Below, in pieces: positions 12,988 to 24,100 of a stretch of 64,000 nt of DNA; position 1 is the first letter of the stretch; the number at the start of each line of letters is the position of its first letter. The position numbers and the translations under genes are program-made. Location of the stretch: assembly GCA_000149265.1 (NCBI GenBank), contig CH002650.1:1-64000 (forward strand), read 5' to 3'. Under the pieces are notes generated by a model, which did not search any database, was not told the origin of the DNA, and saw only the letters and a program-made list of their open reading frames with translations. This DNA comes from Ciona savignyi (Eukaryota > Chordata > Ascidiacea > Phlebobranchia > Cionidae).

Positions 12988-13832
12988 CCATACAAAAACG
13001 GTCCTACTGAAGTGCCCATCAAACTAGCGTGATCTTTCAGCCAAATGATTCACAAATAACTTGTTTAGAAGCTAACACACGACTGAACATGTTTGTACAG
13101 GTAGAAACTCGTGGGTCCTTGAGTTACCTAACCACTCACGCGTCTGTATTTAAGCATGGTGTATATAGTATTATTTCTGCCTAATAGGTCTCCTCTCCTC
13201 TGGTTACCAAATCCAAATGTTTTGGTTCGCGGATAAATTTGCGGCGTTTAAAATTATATACACACGTTTGTCGTGTGTGTTCGAGGCAGGTTGTGTGGAT
13301 GATGCCGGTGAGTTTTCTGTGGTAGGCTAATGAACGTTACGTCACGAGGTTCTAAAGCGCGGAACAAGAACCAATACCCTGATCAGCATGGAATCAAATA
13401 TAAACGAAGCTTGGATTCACGTTAATTAAATCGACTTTAAGCGCACATCGGATATCCGATATTGAACAAGTAAATCGGTCAGGTATTATATAGTAATTAG
13501 CCAACTGAACAAGGCTTTGCATAACAGACAGACCACCTTGGAAGGTTGAGAAACCTTTCATGGGGAGTAAAATCCGGGGATGTACACAGTAGAGATCGGA
13601 CAAATAGCAAAGCATCGGGCAGTATCTTCTGACAATTTCCGTTTGGGTGGTCGAAAATTGTGTGCGAGACTACTTAAAGAAGGTATTCCTTAACCTCTTT
13701 TTATACCCAGGAGGTCCAAAGAATTAGAAGACCCGTCAAAGAGAAAACGACAATTTGGACAGTCCGTCAAAAGTAAAACTACTATATCGTAAACCACCAC
13801 AACAATATCATTAGATACATTTTACAGAAACT
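12988..13832. other. Intergenic, nothing recognised
   Basis: No exon or repeat family could be supported. A minus-strand frame at 13394-13615 has no family resemblance. Confidence 0.35.
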
Positions 13833-14056
13833 AGTCGCTAGCTAGTATAGGTTGTGTCCTTAGGCAATGCACTTAACGGACATTGCCTAAACCCAGCGGA
13901 TTAATGGGTTCTACTAAATTGAAGGAACGTGTGTATCATATACAACATACTACAATGGCTCCAGTAACCAGACGGTGATCAGACGATTGCTCGTGTGTTA
14001 ACCCCCTTGGTTTTCCCATTCAAGGGGGATAAAACATAAATATATATCATATCCTA
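13833..14056 (+). repeat. Cics-1-like SINE, 5' truncated
   Basis: Begins within the 'actagtcgctagctag' block and runs through 'acccagcggattaatggg' and 'cccccttggttttccc' to a short AT-rich tail. The tRNA-like head is missing. A second small piece of the same body lies at about 14198-14228. Confidence 0.7.
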
Positions 14057-14869
14057 AAAACGTAAAATGTTCTCCGTGTAAGTATTAGACCCATTTCGGG
14101 AAAGCTCCAATAACCGAATAACTAACGTAGCGTTTTTTTCAACCAATCGGATAAAAAAAGATTCATTTTTATCGCGCTGGCTGAGAAAACGCAAGAGCGT
14201 TAACACACGGGCAATCGCCAGATTACCTTGCTGCCACCGCTAATCAAGGAAATGTCCATCGCTCCCATCATCCAAGGAGAAGGAAATCTCCATAAAGTGC
14301 CCTACCAAGGACATGACCAAGTGGCTATCGGCCGGTTTCTAACCGGAATCCCTTCGGGACACACTAAATCACCGAGCTATACCAGACAGGACGCTTGCGC
14401 ATATTGCCTTACGACAGTGGATTAGTAAATAGGTTGTTATTCGGCATTCTCGAGTTGCAAGTCCGCCGTTAAAAGGGATCTCAACTTGCCCGAGAAGACA
14501 ACCGCCACGAGTGGTTCGTCTGTTGGTGGCGAGAGATAATGCGGTTTATCATGGGATGCAATTTTATATTCGTCTTCAACAAAATGAAATTGAATTTCCA
14601 ATTGGACGCAATATTTGCAATATTACGTTCACCAAAAATATCGACCGCTTGGTTTTGAAGAATGCAGCCCGTCTTATCCATATCCAAATCGACAGGAATC
14701 AATGATAACACAACCGAAATAACCATTTTAGTTTACTAAACAGCGCACAATGAAATCTGTACATATAAAATTCGACCGACGATAATTATGTACTGGCAGA
14801 TTTTATTTCCTTAGCATCGCGACATTTTAACTTACCTCCTACATAGAATGTATGAAATATACGAATAAA

Positions 14870-16624
14870 CTAATAGACTTTCCCCCTATAGCCAGCATGC
14901 ATGGGCGGTGCTTGGGGCAGACTGGATGGCTTAGGACTTTGATATTTGTCCAGCTTTGAGCGGATCTCCTCCAAAGAAGCAGCATCATCTCCAGGATGCA
15001 TCAGCTTACTACCGGATGACAACAACTTGGGTCCACTCTTGCCCGCCTCCCCTGCTTCTTCAGACTTTGGTTGCGGAATGTTTGATGCGGCTGGGAACAA
15101 GGGCTTCGGGGCTGACCCACTGTCCGATGGGGTATCAGGTTTTGGGGGTCCTTCATTCACTGATGGGTTAGCTTCTCCAAACGCAGGGGGAGGCTGCATG
15201 TTTCCCCCCATATTCTGCATGTTGTCTGGACCCATTGGACCCATGTTGCCCATATTTCCCATGTTACCCATATTTCCAGGACCCATATGTCCCATTGAAC
15301 CCATGGGACCACCCATCATTCCCATTGGACCCATCATTCTTTGGTTAGGCATTGGCCATCGCATGTTTGGGGGCATTGGACCACCCATTGGTCCCATTGG
15401 ACCCATCGGCCCCATTGGACCCATTGGTCCCATCGGCCCCATTGGCATACCCATCATACCCATATTAGGCATCATCCCAGGCATGCCCATTGGTCCCATA
15501 CCCATATTTGGACCCATGTTGAACATGTTTTGATCTTCATCACTGTCATCGTCAGATTCCTCTTCAGTCTTTGCTCGTTTGTTCTTCGGTCCTCCCTGAT
15601 CCCTCACCTTCTTAGCATGATCAAGTTGGTCCTTCTCCGGGATCCCTTCCATCCCGTAGATCTCGATCTCAACATCCGTGCGTCCTTGTACCGAGTTAGG
15701 GACCGCCGTTATCGTCTCCTTGTGGACCTGCAACGACGAACCAACTTACGACAAAGAAAAATCATGAGAAGTAATACTGCGTATTCCCGTACCTCTGGCA
15801 AACAAACCTGTGTCGAAGACTCCCTTGCCATCCAGACTACCCTTGTGACATATTATAGTCATATATTGGTAAATATTAAAATCAAGAGAAAAGCGTTTGT
15901 TAAGTGACTTACGGTTGCCTGGAGATAATTCAATGGGCGTCACATCAACACCTAATACTAAGCAATGTTGATTGAAAGTGCTTTTGTTTAATGTTAGTAA
16001 AAATCTAAGAAGCTAATTGATCAAAAATCACAATCCTGAGTAAATAATAAGACAAGTTGGTATAAAAATGGTAAACACTTAACAAAAAGTAAGCTTTTTA
16101 AACAACATAGAGCTTACTGTCATTGTCGGTCGATGATGGCTGGCTGAAGCACACAGTGGAACATTTAAAGGTGGAAACAAAATAATCCATAAATACACAT
16201 TTGTTATCAATTCATTTGAGTATAGGCAAACTCACCACAATATTATTTGCCAATGACGTAACTTGTCATTTCACTGTAACCCTAACCAAGTGAAAGGTTG
16301 ATTACCATTTGCGACAGAGGAATTTGTGAGGTTGTGTAATAATAATTGGTAATTTAATTTGCTAAACAATTTTCGGCAAATTATAAGTGTATTAACTAAT
16401 TTCTGTATATTCAAAAATTGCTATTAACACCAAGCAATGATAGCAAATAGACTTACCTGCATACAATGAATAGCCAGCCCTGGACCAGTAAACAATTTCT
16501 TGTGACAAACGTGACATTTGAAGTGCTTGGCTTTCTGATGTTGAATAAGTATTTTCTCATCCTCAAAGATGCGGTTGCAGTACCAACACCATGGCTTGAT
16601 TGGGCGCTTTTTCTTACGTCCCAT
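14870..16624 (-). CDS. ZNF207: BuGZ / ZNF207, BUB3-binding zinc-finger protein
   Basis: Spindle-assembly and kinetochore protein that binds microtubules and BUB3. Two exons: 16624-16457 (56 codons) and 15727-14870, giving 341 aa. The start is fixed by the family N-terminus MGRKKK. Two C2H2 fingers are visible: C13-C16-H29-H34 and C37-C40-H53-H58, followed by the hallmark [20 protein letters not shown] basic/acidic linker is followed by a long Met-Gly-Pro-rich low-complexity stretch; in vertebrates this region drives phase separation. The BUB3-binding GLEBS motif lies near the C-terminus (about 298-319) with the diagnostic pair E309-E310. It is shorter than the ~480-aa human protein, mainly in the Pro/Ser-rich part. 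The start lies 157 bp after the stop of the CMC1-like gene on the same strand. Confidence 0.95.
15215..15540. repeat. Coding minisatellite (GPM)n within ZNF207
   Basis: The plus strand shows many tandem 'cccattgga'-type 9-mers, clearest at 15375-15450. On the minus strand they encode repeated Gly-Pro-Met. Both strands are open here only because of the repeat, so the plus-strand frames are shadows. Confidence 0.85.
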
Positions 16625-16781
16625 TGTGAGTAGCAAATTCAATTTATTTATATCACACTTAGGAAATCTAATTAAAAGATATAAACAGAGAAGTTCATAA
16701 TTCAAGTTATACAATTGTAAAATAATCAAAATAAAAAACACTCCTTGTGGTATACTAACAATCCACATGCCATTTAACAAA

Positions 16782-17348
16782 TTAACTGGACAAGATCATT
16801 TGATCTAGTTTATTAATATCTTGCGTTTCTTCAAAAATCGATTTAAGAGAGTCATAATATTTCATTGCATGTTCTGACATGTGCATGTCTAAAGGTTTGC
16901 CATTTGAAACCTTGTCTTTTATATACTTTCTTTCCTTTACAGCAACCCCGGTTAATTTATACAATCGTTTATCTTGTAAATACAATTGTTTGCACTTTTG
17001 ATAGAACTCTGGGTCAAGAAATTTCTCATTCATACACTCCATCATTGCAGTGTTTTCCTTACGACAACCTGCCACAATTTTAAACCCCTTCCACTTGCTT
17101 GACCCCATGTTTCTGCAACAAGAGTTGAAGTTTTCAACTTGTTGAAAGCATGCATCTGTGTGAGAGAGCTCTCGCATGTACTTGGGTATCATGACATCTT
17201 TCTCTACTTTCCTTAGGTTAGGGTCCTCATCTTTAACATGAAACGCAGTGGCAGAGGAGTAGTATTTGCCGTACTGAAACACCCCAATGCATGCTGCACT
17301 TAGTCCACCAATACCCACTGCTACATATGGATTAAAAAATGATCCCAT
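16782..17348 (-). CDS. CMC1: CMC1-like twin-CX9C protein with N-terminal membrane segment
   Basis: CMC1 is a mitochondrial intermembrane-space twin-CX9C protein that helps stabilise COX1 during cytochrome c oxidase assembly. This single-exon frame gives 188 aa. The core [16 protein letters not shown] matches CMC1. The two CX9C pairs are C67-C77 and C95-C105, followed by CRKEN as in human CMC1. Odd features: about 38 extra N-terminal residues containing a hydrophobic helix (about 8-25), and a ~50-aa C-terminal extension; human CMC1 is only 106 aa. The start is supported by a 3'-splice-like 'tttatttag' 3 nt upstream of the ATG, which would suit trans-spliced leader addition. Membrane anchoring is inferred from the helix only. 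Confidence 0.85.
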   Translation of the reverse strand: MGSFFNPYVAVGIGGLSAACIGVFQYGKYYSSATAFHVKDEDPNLRKVEKDVMIPKYMRELSHTDACFQQVENFNSCCRNMGSSKWKGFKIVAGCRKENTAMMECMNEKFLDPEFYQKCKQLYLQDKRLYKLTGVAVKERKYIKDKVSNGKPLDMHMSEHAMKYYDSLKSIFEETQDINKLDQMILSS

Positions 17349-17351
17349 CGC

Positions 17352-17363
17352 CTAAATAAAGTT
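17352..17363 (-). promoter_or_regulatory. Candidate spliced-leader trans-splice acceptor
   Basis: The minus strand reads 'aactttatttag' directly before 'gcg' and the ATG of the CMC1-like gene. Ciona trans-splices a short leader to many mRNAs, often very near the start codon. A 5'-UTR intron acceptor is an equal possibility. Confidence 0.35.
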
Positions 17364-17770
17364 TGATTTAAATTTTAATAGGATTTTTTTTTGCATGCAA
17401 TGTATCATACATAACGTGAACAAATGAAAGCAAATAAGTCATTTAGATTTAATTTTCTGGAAATATATCATTTAAATTGAAATATCGTTTATTGTTTTTA
17501 AGTAAACAATCAATAGTATATGCAACAGCCCTGCCTCTGGCAATAACAGAATATTGCAAATAAGAATAAAACAGAGAAATATAATAGTTGATTTACCTAC
17601 TTTAGAGAAAAAACATATACCTAACTAATTTGTTTCTGATGTTCCCAACCAATACATACACATTTCATTTTAGTTTATGGTTAAGTATTATACCAAGATA
17701 ACACTTAGTGTAATAGATATTGACAGTTTGTTCAGTTGAAGTGCTATTTATTAACACTTATACATGAAAA

Positions 17771-18063
17771 GGATAGGATATTATATTCATGTTTATCCCC
17801 ATGAATGGAAAAACCAAGGGGGTTATAACACACGGGCAATCGTTAGACCGCCTCGTGCCCACGGTCAGGTTACAGGAGCTATCGCAATGTGTTGTGTATG
17901 ACAGACACGTATCTTTAATTTGGTAGAACCCATTAATCCCTTCAGGCAATGTTAGTTAAGTGCCTTGCGTAAGAACACAACCGACTATCTAGCAACGAGT
18001 TTCGAACCTAAAAACTTTTAGGTGAAAAGCGACGCACTAAACCCCCAGACTAACTGGTCGGAC
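17771..18063 (-). repeat. Cics-1-like SINE, near full length, reverse
   Basis: Runs from 'ggataggatattatattcatg' through 'aaccaagggggttataac' and the body to the reversed tRNA-like head ending 'ctaactggtcgga'. Confidence 0.8.
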
Positions 18064-18535
18064 TTGGTATATATATAAATATGGATTAACATCTTTGGAG
18101 GGACAGATTGCTTTTAACAAATCTAATAAGAGGAGAGAGTAGTGAACAATGATGTGTTGTCTATTACACAAATATGATTGTTAAATAAATTATTTTGCAT
18201 TCCAGTAATTCTATGTCAAGATAACATTTTAACAAATTAGCATGATCATGAGTCATGACATGTAAATCTAATGCTTATTGAAGCTCTAAATACGGTGAAT
18301 GTTATTTTAATTTTGAGTTTCTTTTCTATGTGCATAGCACTGTGCCTGGTCCATGAACATTTAATTCGTAGTTTACTCAGTCTGGGGATTGGATTTACCT
18401 GGTGCTGCGTGCTATTAGGTTTGGCGCAACCCATGTACCAACTTAACAAAAAAGGAATAGCATACATCTTCACTAACAGCCTTTACATATCGAACATACT
18501 AAGTATTTTAAAACAGGCAGAACAGTACCTATGAT
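18064..18535. other. Intergenic, no gene recognised
   Basis: A plus-strand 87-codon frame (18271-18534) is rich in hydrophobic residues, but it has no ATG-context or splice support and runs into a repeat. Not called. Confidence 0.3.
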
Positions 18536-18713
18536 ACCTCTAAATACTACAGATACAGGAGCGTTTGGATCGCTTAATATACTTCGTAATTACAAAAGCT
18601 ATGATATTAATGTTAGGGTTGGGGTTAAAGTTAGTTTTGGGGTTGAGATTAGTAAGAATTACTTCCCATAGCAATCCAAGCGATCCTGTAGTATTTAGAG
18701 AATTAGAGGCACC
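18536..18713. repeat. Foldback/MITE-like element with inverted ends
   Basis: Left end 'cctctaaatactacag' and right end 'ctgtagtatttagag' are inverted copies, extending to GATCGC-type sequence on both sides. The interior contains TTAGGG-like GT-rich sequence. The same ends occur at 1384-1432, so it is a dispersed family. No clear target duplication was recognised. Confidence 0.55.
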
Positions 18714-21115
18714 AGTAAGCAAATACACAAAAAAATAAACGGAGCCAAACAACTGAACAAAGAAATACACATTGACAGCATGGTTACATCTATACCATTT
18801 ACACCTAAACTGTGCAGGCCTAATAAACATTGAAACCAATCGTCGGGACAAACTTGCCTACAAACTATTCTTGTATATAAACACTTTGTTCATTACGCGA
18901 AACCACGATGACATTTCTTCGGCTTGATTGGTTCCCTATAGTCACGTGCTTATTTAATTTTTTTTTAATACTAGGGATTTTAGCAAATTATCATTTTTAA
19001 CATTATTTTACATTCGTTTTTTTGTATTTTTTTAAAAAAAAGCAACGCATATTCACTTTGAAATAAAAGGGTATCAGGAAAATAACTGACAGTTTAGTAT
19101 AATTTAAAATGAGAAACTGTAAAATATGTAAAATACGATCAAATTATCTATATTCTAGAGATACCCTTTTATTGTTACATTTGATTCATTCTTACCATAA
19201 TTTATATGCAACCTATAATAAATGAACATATAGCCAAAATATTATATGTCCTCCGGGTGGCGGTAAAGAACAGCGAAACATATTCAGCTGGCTGTCAAAT
19301 TTGTGTGAAAAAACACGCCATATAAAAAGGACAACTTAAGGAGCAAGGCAATTATGAAAATAATAATGTGGTATAGTTTTTTGTCGTTGAGCAGATGATT
19401 CAGATTTATGTTTGATACATAATAAGCGACACTACTATATAAAGTAAGTTTGGATCCAATACACTTACATAACAGTAAAGCACTCTACATACAGTAACAT
19501 TAAATCTAAGCAACGCCATGATAGCAGCTTTGACGCCATCTTATTCCAAGCACCTTTTCTCTCATTGTCTAAACAAACAAAGGACAAATCTAAGAGTTTT
19601 CATTATCACTTAGTATCGGGCGTCGCAGGTTAAATACGACCTCGCATATCTTTCTTTCTCTCGCTAAAAACTTTCGCACGAGAGTACGAACTCTTTTTTT
19701 CGTCGCTCGCGTGACAAAGATTGTAGCTGGTTAGAGAAGCGATTGTGGTCGGTATACCGCACTACTTAGAGGCTATGCTTTGAATTCAACGGCTTTAGAA
19801 GATGTGTGAGGAAACACATGCGTGAGATGATTAGAAGTGGTTGTATGTTTCAAAAAGCTTATTTTATTTAAATTTATTGGGCAATAATATTGCCGGTGAA
19901 TTTGCTTGAGGTAGAGATTAGCGAAGTTTCTGCGAAAGTAAAACTTGACAGACAGCGAGAAGGCACTCAGTTGAGCGTTGATGTAAAACGCGTGCGATTT
20001 GGTTTTGTCACAAAGCTATCGTTGTAATGTGTGCATATCTACGCTGCTGCAATTATTTAGTATGAATGAGCTTTACTTCGTCACAGTCGGAACGCCTCCA
20101 ATACAAACTGCTAATATTTAATCTTAAAGCCGCCACATCGTAGTTTTTGTTTCAAGTGTCCGCAGTTTGATCGATTTAAAAATCCATTGAAATTCGATTA
20201 CGTAACGTTTTGTTTCAATCATTTTAAATTGTGTTATAATAATAAAACGGCAGAATTTGGCTTCTTTTGACTCGCCATCCTCTTAAACCAACAAAAGATT
20301 GAATTTAATTAATTATTTTGTAATCATGTCAATTTGCTAATCGCCTAATCGCCGTCACTAGTTGAATGTTATCGGGTATGAGATTGCAGCAAAATGCCGA
20401 TTTGTTGGCGAAAGTATTGATGTAATATTGTGTTAGTAAATCCGTGTTCGTTTGGTTGTGTTGGAAGAGGTTCCATTCGTTGCACGTATATTCCAAAAAT
20501 GCAAGAAAATGGATTCTGCGCGTTAATTTCGGCGGAACCACGAAAAATGACTAATGAACTCGGACGGGGTCGCGACCGAAAAAATGTTTCTTTTTTCTCC
20601 ACCAACCCGGAATGAAGAGCTTGGGTAGCTGCCGATGGGGATATTGTCACGTCGAGTATAAAGCCGAATGAAGTCAAATTGTTTTCGTTGCGACCGGTAG
20701 TTCAACATAGAATAAAGGCTATTATTTATTACGTTACATTGTTACATACAGAATAGTCGTCAATTGTAAGCTGCGACGCTTAGTTTGAAAGGAAAACTTT
20801 ATTAAATTAACATTTTAAATTCGAAACCGATATATCTTATATGTTTAAATGCATGGTTTACACTTTTAGCTGTAATTACAATTAGATAAGAGGTAGTTGT
20901 CTCGGGGATTGCAGAAATGGTATTTACTGACGTTTCGTTTTTGCGATGTCGAGGCATTATGTGGTTGGTCGTTTCCATTTGCAACCGTAGGGCTCCCTTG
21001 GTCCTATTTATCGCCTAACGTCAAACAAATATATTTGTTGTGAATTTCTTCGGTCTAATTCTCTTTAAATTTACAGAGCATGCTAGTATAATAATTTCTA
21101 GCGATCAACATCGAA
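18714..21115. other. Gene-poor region upstream of CYP1
   Basis: No exon is supported. The left part is AT-rich. From about 19.6 kb on, CpG dinucleotides become frequent and stay so through the P450 gene. A TATA-like 'tataaaaagg' is at 19321. XRE-like cores (TNGCGTG) are at 19314-19320 (minus) and 19707-19713 (plus). A splice-acceptor-like 'ataatttctag' ends 16 nt before the P450 ATG. Confidence 0.35.
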
Positions 21116-24100
21116 ATGGATATCCTCACAGCCGCCATAACTACGATATGCTCTTTCAAAATAGAAATCACTATTGTCCTTACGATCGTGTACGCCGTGA
21201 AGTGGTTTATGGCGTTACATAAAGACCGACCAAAGATCCCGGGTCCATATCCATGGCCAGTGATCGGGAATGTGGTGGAGATGGGATCGCAACCGCAGAT
21301 TTCACTCACCAACATGGCAAAGAAGTAAGTGCAGGTGACGCGTTAACGACCACTGCAGGAATTAATCACTGATTTCGCAGGTACGGTCCTATTTATCTTA
21401 TCAAGCTCGGGACCGCTGACGTGCTGATCCTCAATAATTATGACGTAATAAAAGAAGCATTAATACGTCAACGAGGGGTGTTCTCCGGCCGCCCGGTATT
21501 TGAGTCGTTCAAGAAGATCTCGCAAGGTCGCGGCATTGTGTTCAACAGCAGCTTGACGCAAGGGGCGGCGTGGCAACGTATGAAGATGACGATCGTGAAG
21601 CATCTTCATCGATTCATCGCGTCCCCACAAACCAAGGGCTTCGTGGCTGGTCACGTGCAAAAAGAAACCGTTCAACTGGTGCACATTTTATCCGAAAAAT
21701 GCCGAAGCTCTACGAACCAAGCGATTGAGCCCGTTGAAAATATCAATCTTGCAGTCGCAAACGTTGTATGCTCGATCATGTTCGGACATCGATACCAACA
21801 TGGGAATAAGGTAATTTTGATTTTTAAATATATTGATATACGTTCTGCTTGTTACGCCGGCGTATGTGGTAGTCGAGTGTGCTGCATAGCAAATGTTGCA
21901 TTGTATTCCTTCTTATACGATTCCCAGTCATAATACCGATGTCACTGATGCAATGTTGATCAATCTCGAATCGGAGGTTTCAATTTGACCCAAGCCGAGT
22001 TCGCATGTCGCGTGTCTGTTTTCCTATGCTCGCTACCAACCTAATCCCTCGCGGTATGAAAATGACCCTCACAATTCACGCACTGCGCGATTATACGCGG
22101 TGGATATATGCCGGGGGCTTCGATCTAATCGACGCTGCAGTCTTTGTTTGTTTGTTCGGGATATTGTTAGGTCATTGAGACATCGAGGTCGGCGGAGAAA
22201 AATCAAATTTCTATTTTTGTCGAATTCTCGCTCAAATCGCGTTTTGACAGTTTGCACGCAAACTTTTTCGAGCTGTTTCAATTTGCGCTGTGAGTTGATC
22301 GCAGAGGTCGGTTGGCCGACAAACTTCGCAGGATTGAAAATTCTCAAAACACAAGATCGTGAAGGCAAATCGTGATGCTTGGTTTGCGGCGATTTTGGTT
22401 TTGCCGCGTGTTGCGTGCGATCATACCAGGGCGACCTAATTTAGATAATCTACTCCCCTATGAACCCCCGATCGAGTCTTTTGTCACGTGTCGCCTACGT
22501 GATCAAGCGAAACGATTCAATTGTTTTAAGCTACGTCACAATTATCTTTCTCTCGTAACACGGCGCTCTGCAAGCGAAAGGTTAAGTAGGCACGAACATC
22601 GTCCCCGAAAGTTTCCATGAAAATATTTGAGTGGACAACACTGTTATTCTGACGGTCAACACTGGAGCCTCAATTAGCTGGGACCACCGGCACGTGCTTG
22701 GACCGCTGCGTAATCTCTTGTTTACGTATCAGCTTGTGGGGAATACCCTCCAAGTACCAAAATATACACGCTGTTAGTGGATTATACACCGCGATCGAAT
22801 GTCCAACGCGATCGGTTCTGCAAGTCATTCGGAATTTTCCCTGTAGTTTCGCAGAACCATTCTTTTCAAACCGCTAATTTCGATCATTATACTTATCGCG
22901 TATCGCTATAAACCACGTGATCAAAACAAATCTTCAAATCAGTTATGAGGTCAATATTGACAGCATTGATTGACGCTTCGCACATTTCATTGATAAGTTG
23001 TGTATTCGTTTCGTCATAATTTTTCGATTAGAAGCGAATCGCAACATAATTTACTGAGATGTCATAATATCCGGGCCGTAAAATGACGAACTCGTTTCGT
23101 CGGTTCGCGGCGAAAATAATCGCTTCAAATTATCAGTTCGGCGGCGGACGATCGGGGCTGACGTCACATCCGTTAAGCTGGCTTCGCACGCTATCGGTGA
23201 ACTCGGCGCAGGTCGTATTATTTCGTCACAATTACTCTACTCTAATAAGTGTAACGTCACACAGGAGTTCCAGGACCTGATCAGTTTGAACGAACAATTC
23301 GGTCAAGTGGTTGGTGCAGGTAGCCAAATCGACGTTATGCCGTGGATCAAGGTGCGTATGACGTCACAAACAGGTGTTAGTGAATAATGAACTCGGTCGA
23401 GTTCAGACGCATTCTCAGCATAACTGACTGGCCTTCTTTTTAACTTGCCGGGAGAGAGAGAGAGAAAGGTTATTTTTAACAAATGCACGTGACCGGTGCT
23501 CACTGTAGCATAACGTCGTCATTCAAAGCAGGTTCAGCATGAAGTTAAAAAATGGGGGTGCGAATGAACTCGGCGCATTTTTAACCCAACCCGGTCATCT
23601 GACGTAGTGTCACATTTCGGTTTTAGAACCGGAATACTTTTCATTGTCTCATTACATGTGATTATTTGTGCTCATGCACGCCATCCAACGAAACTAGTCA
23701 TATAAGTTTAAAAATACTTTACTTAAATTAATTTTTAACCAAGCAAGCCCCAAGAGTTTAACTGAGTGTTTAGTGATTGTCGCGTCATGGGAGACATATT
23801 AGGTAATAATGCATCATTGTTTGCCAAAACCCGAGTTCGCGCAACCCCGCCGTGGTATTTAGCGGAGCAGGTCTCCATCGTGCAAAGCGGTGATGTCATA
23901 GTAACGGTTGCGTCACTTGTATTTTGCTGTGTTGATGACGTGAATAAACATGTACTACACGCTCACAGATATTCCCCAAGTTCCGGAATGCGATCAAAGT
24001 TTTCGATTTCCTTACCGATCGTCTCAACAACTGGATGCTGCTCAGGTAATACACATTCTTTCATCTACCGAGCCAAGTTTCCAACCCGAGTTGGGGTCGT

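Noticed and set aside
14228..14425. Plus-strand frame and tRNA-like 'tatagctcggtg' piece between SINE fragments
   Set aside because: Looks like repeat debris; no consistent tRNA fold or coding signal.
14946..15533. Plus-strand Gly/Pro/Ile repeat frame
   Set aside because: Same repeat read antisense.
15341..15907. Long plus-strand frame rich in His-Trp-Thr repeats
   Set aside because: Antisense shadow of the ZNF207 GPM minisatellite; the minus strand has zinc fingers, conserved motifs and splice sites.
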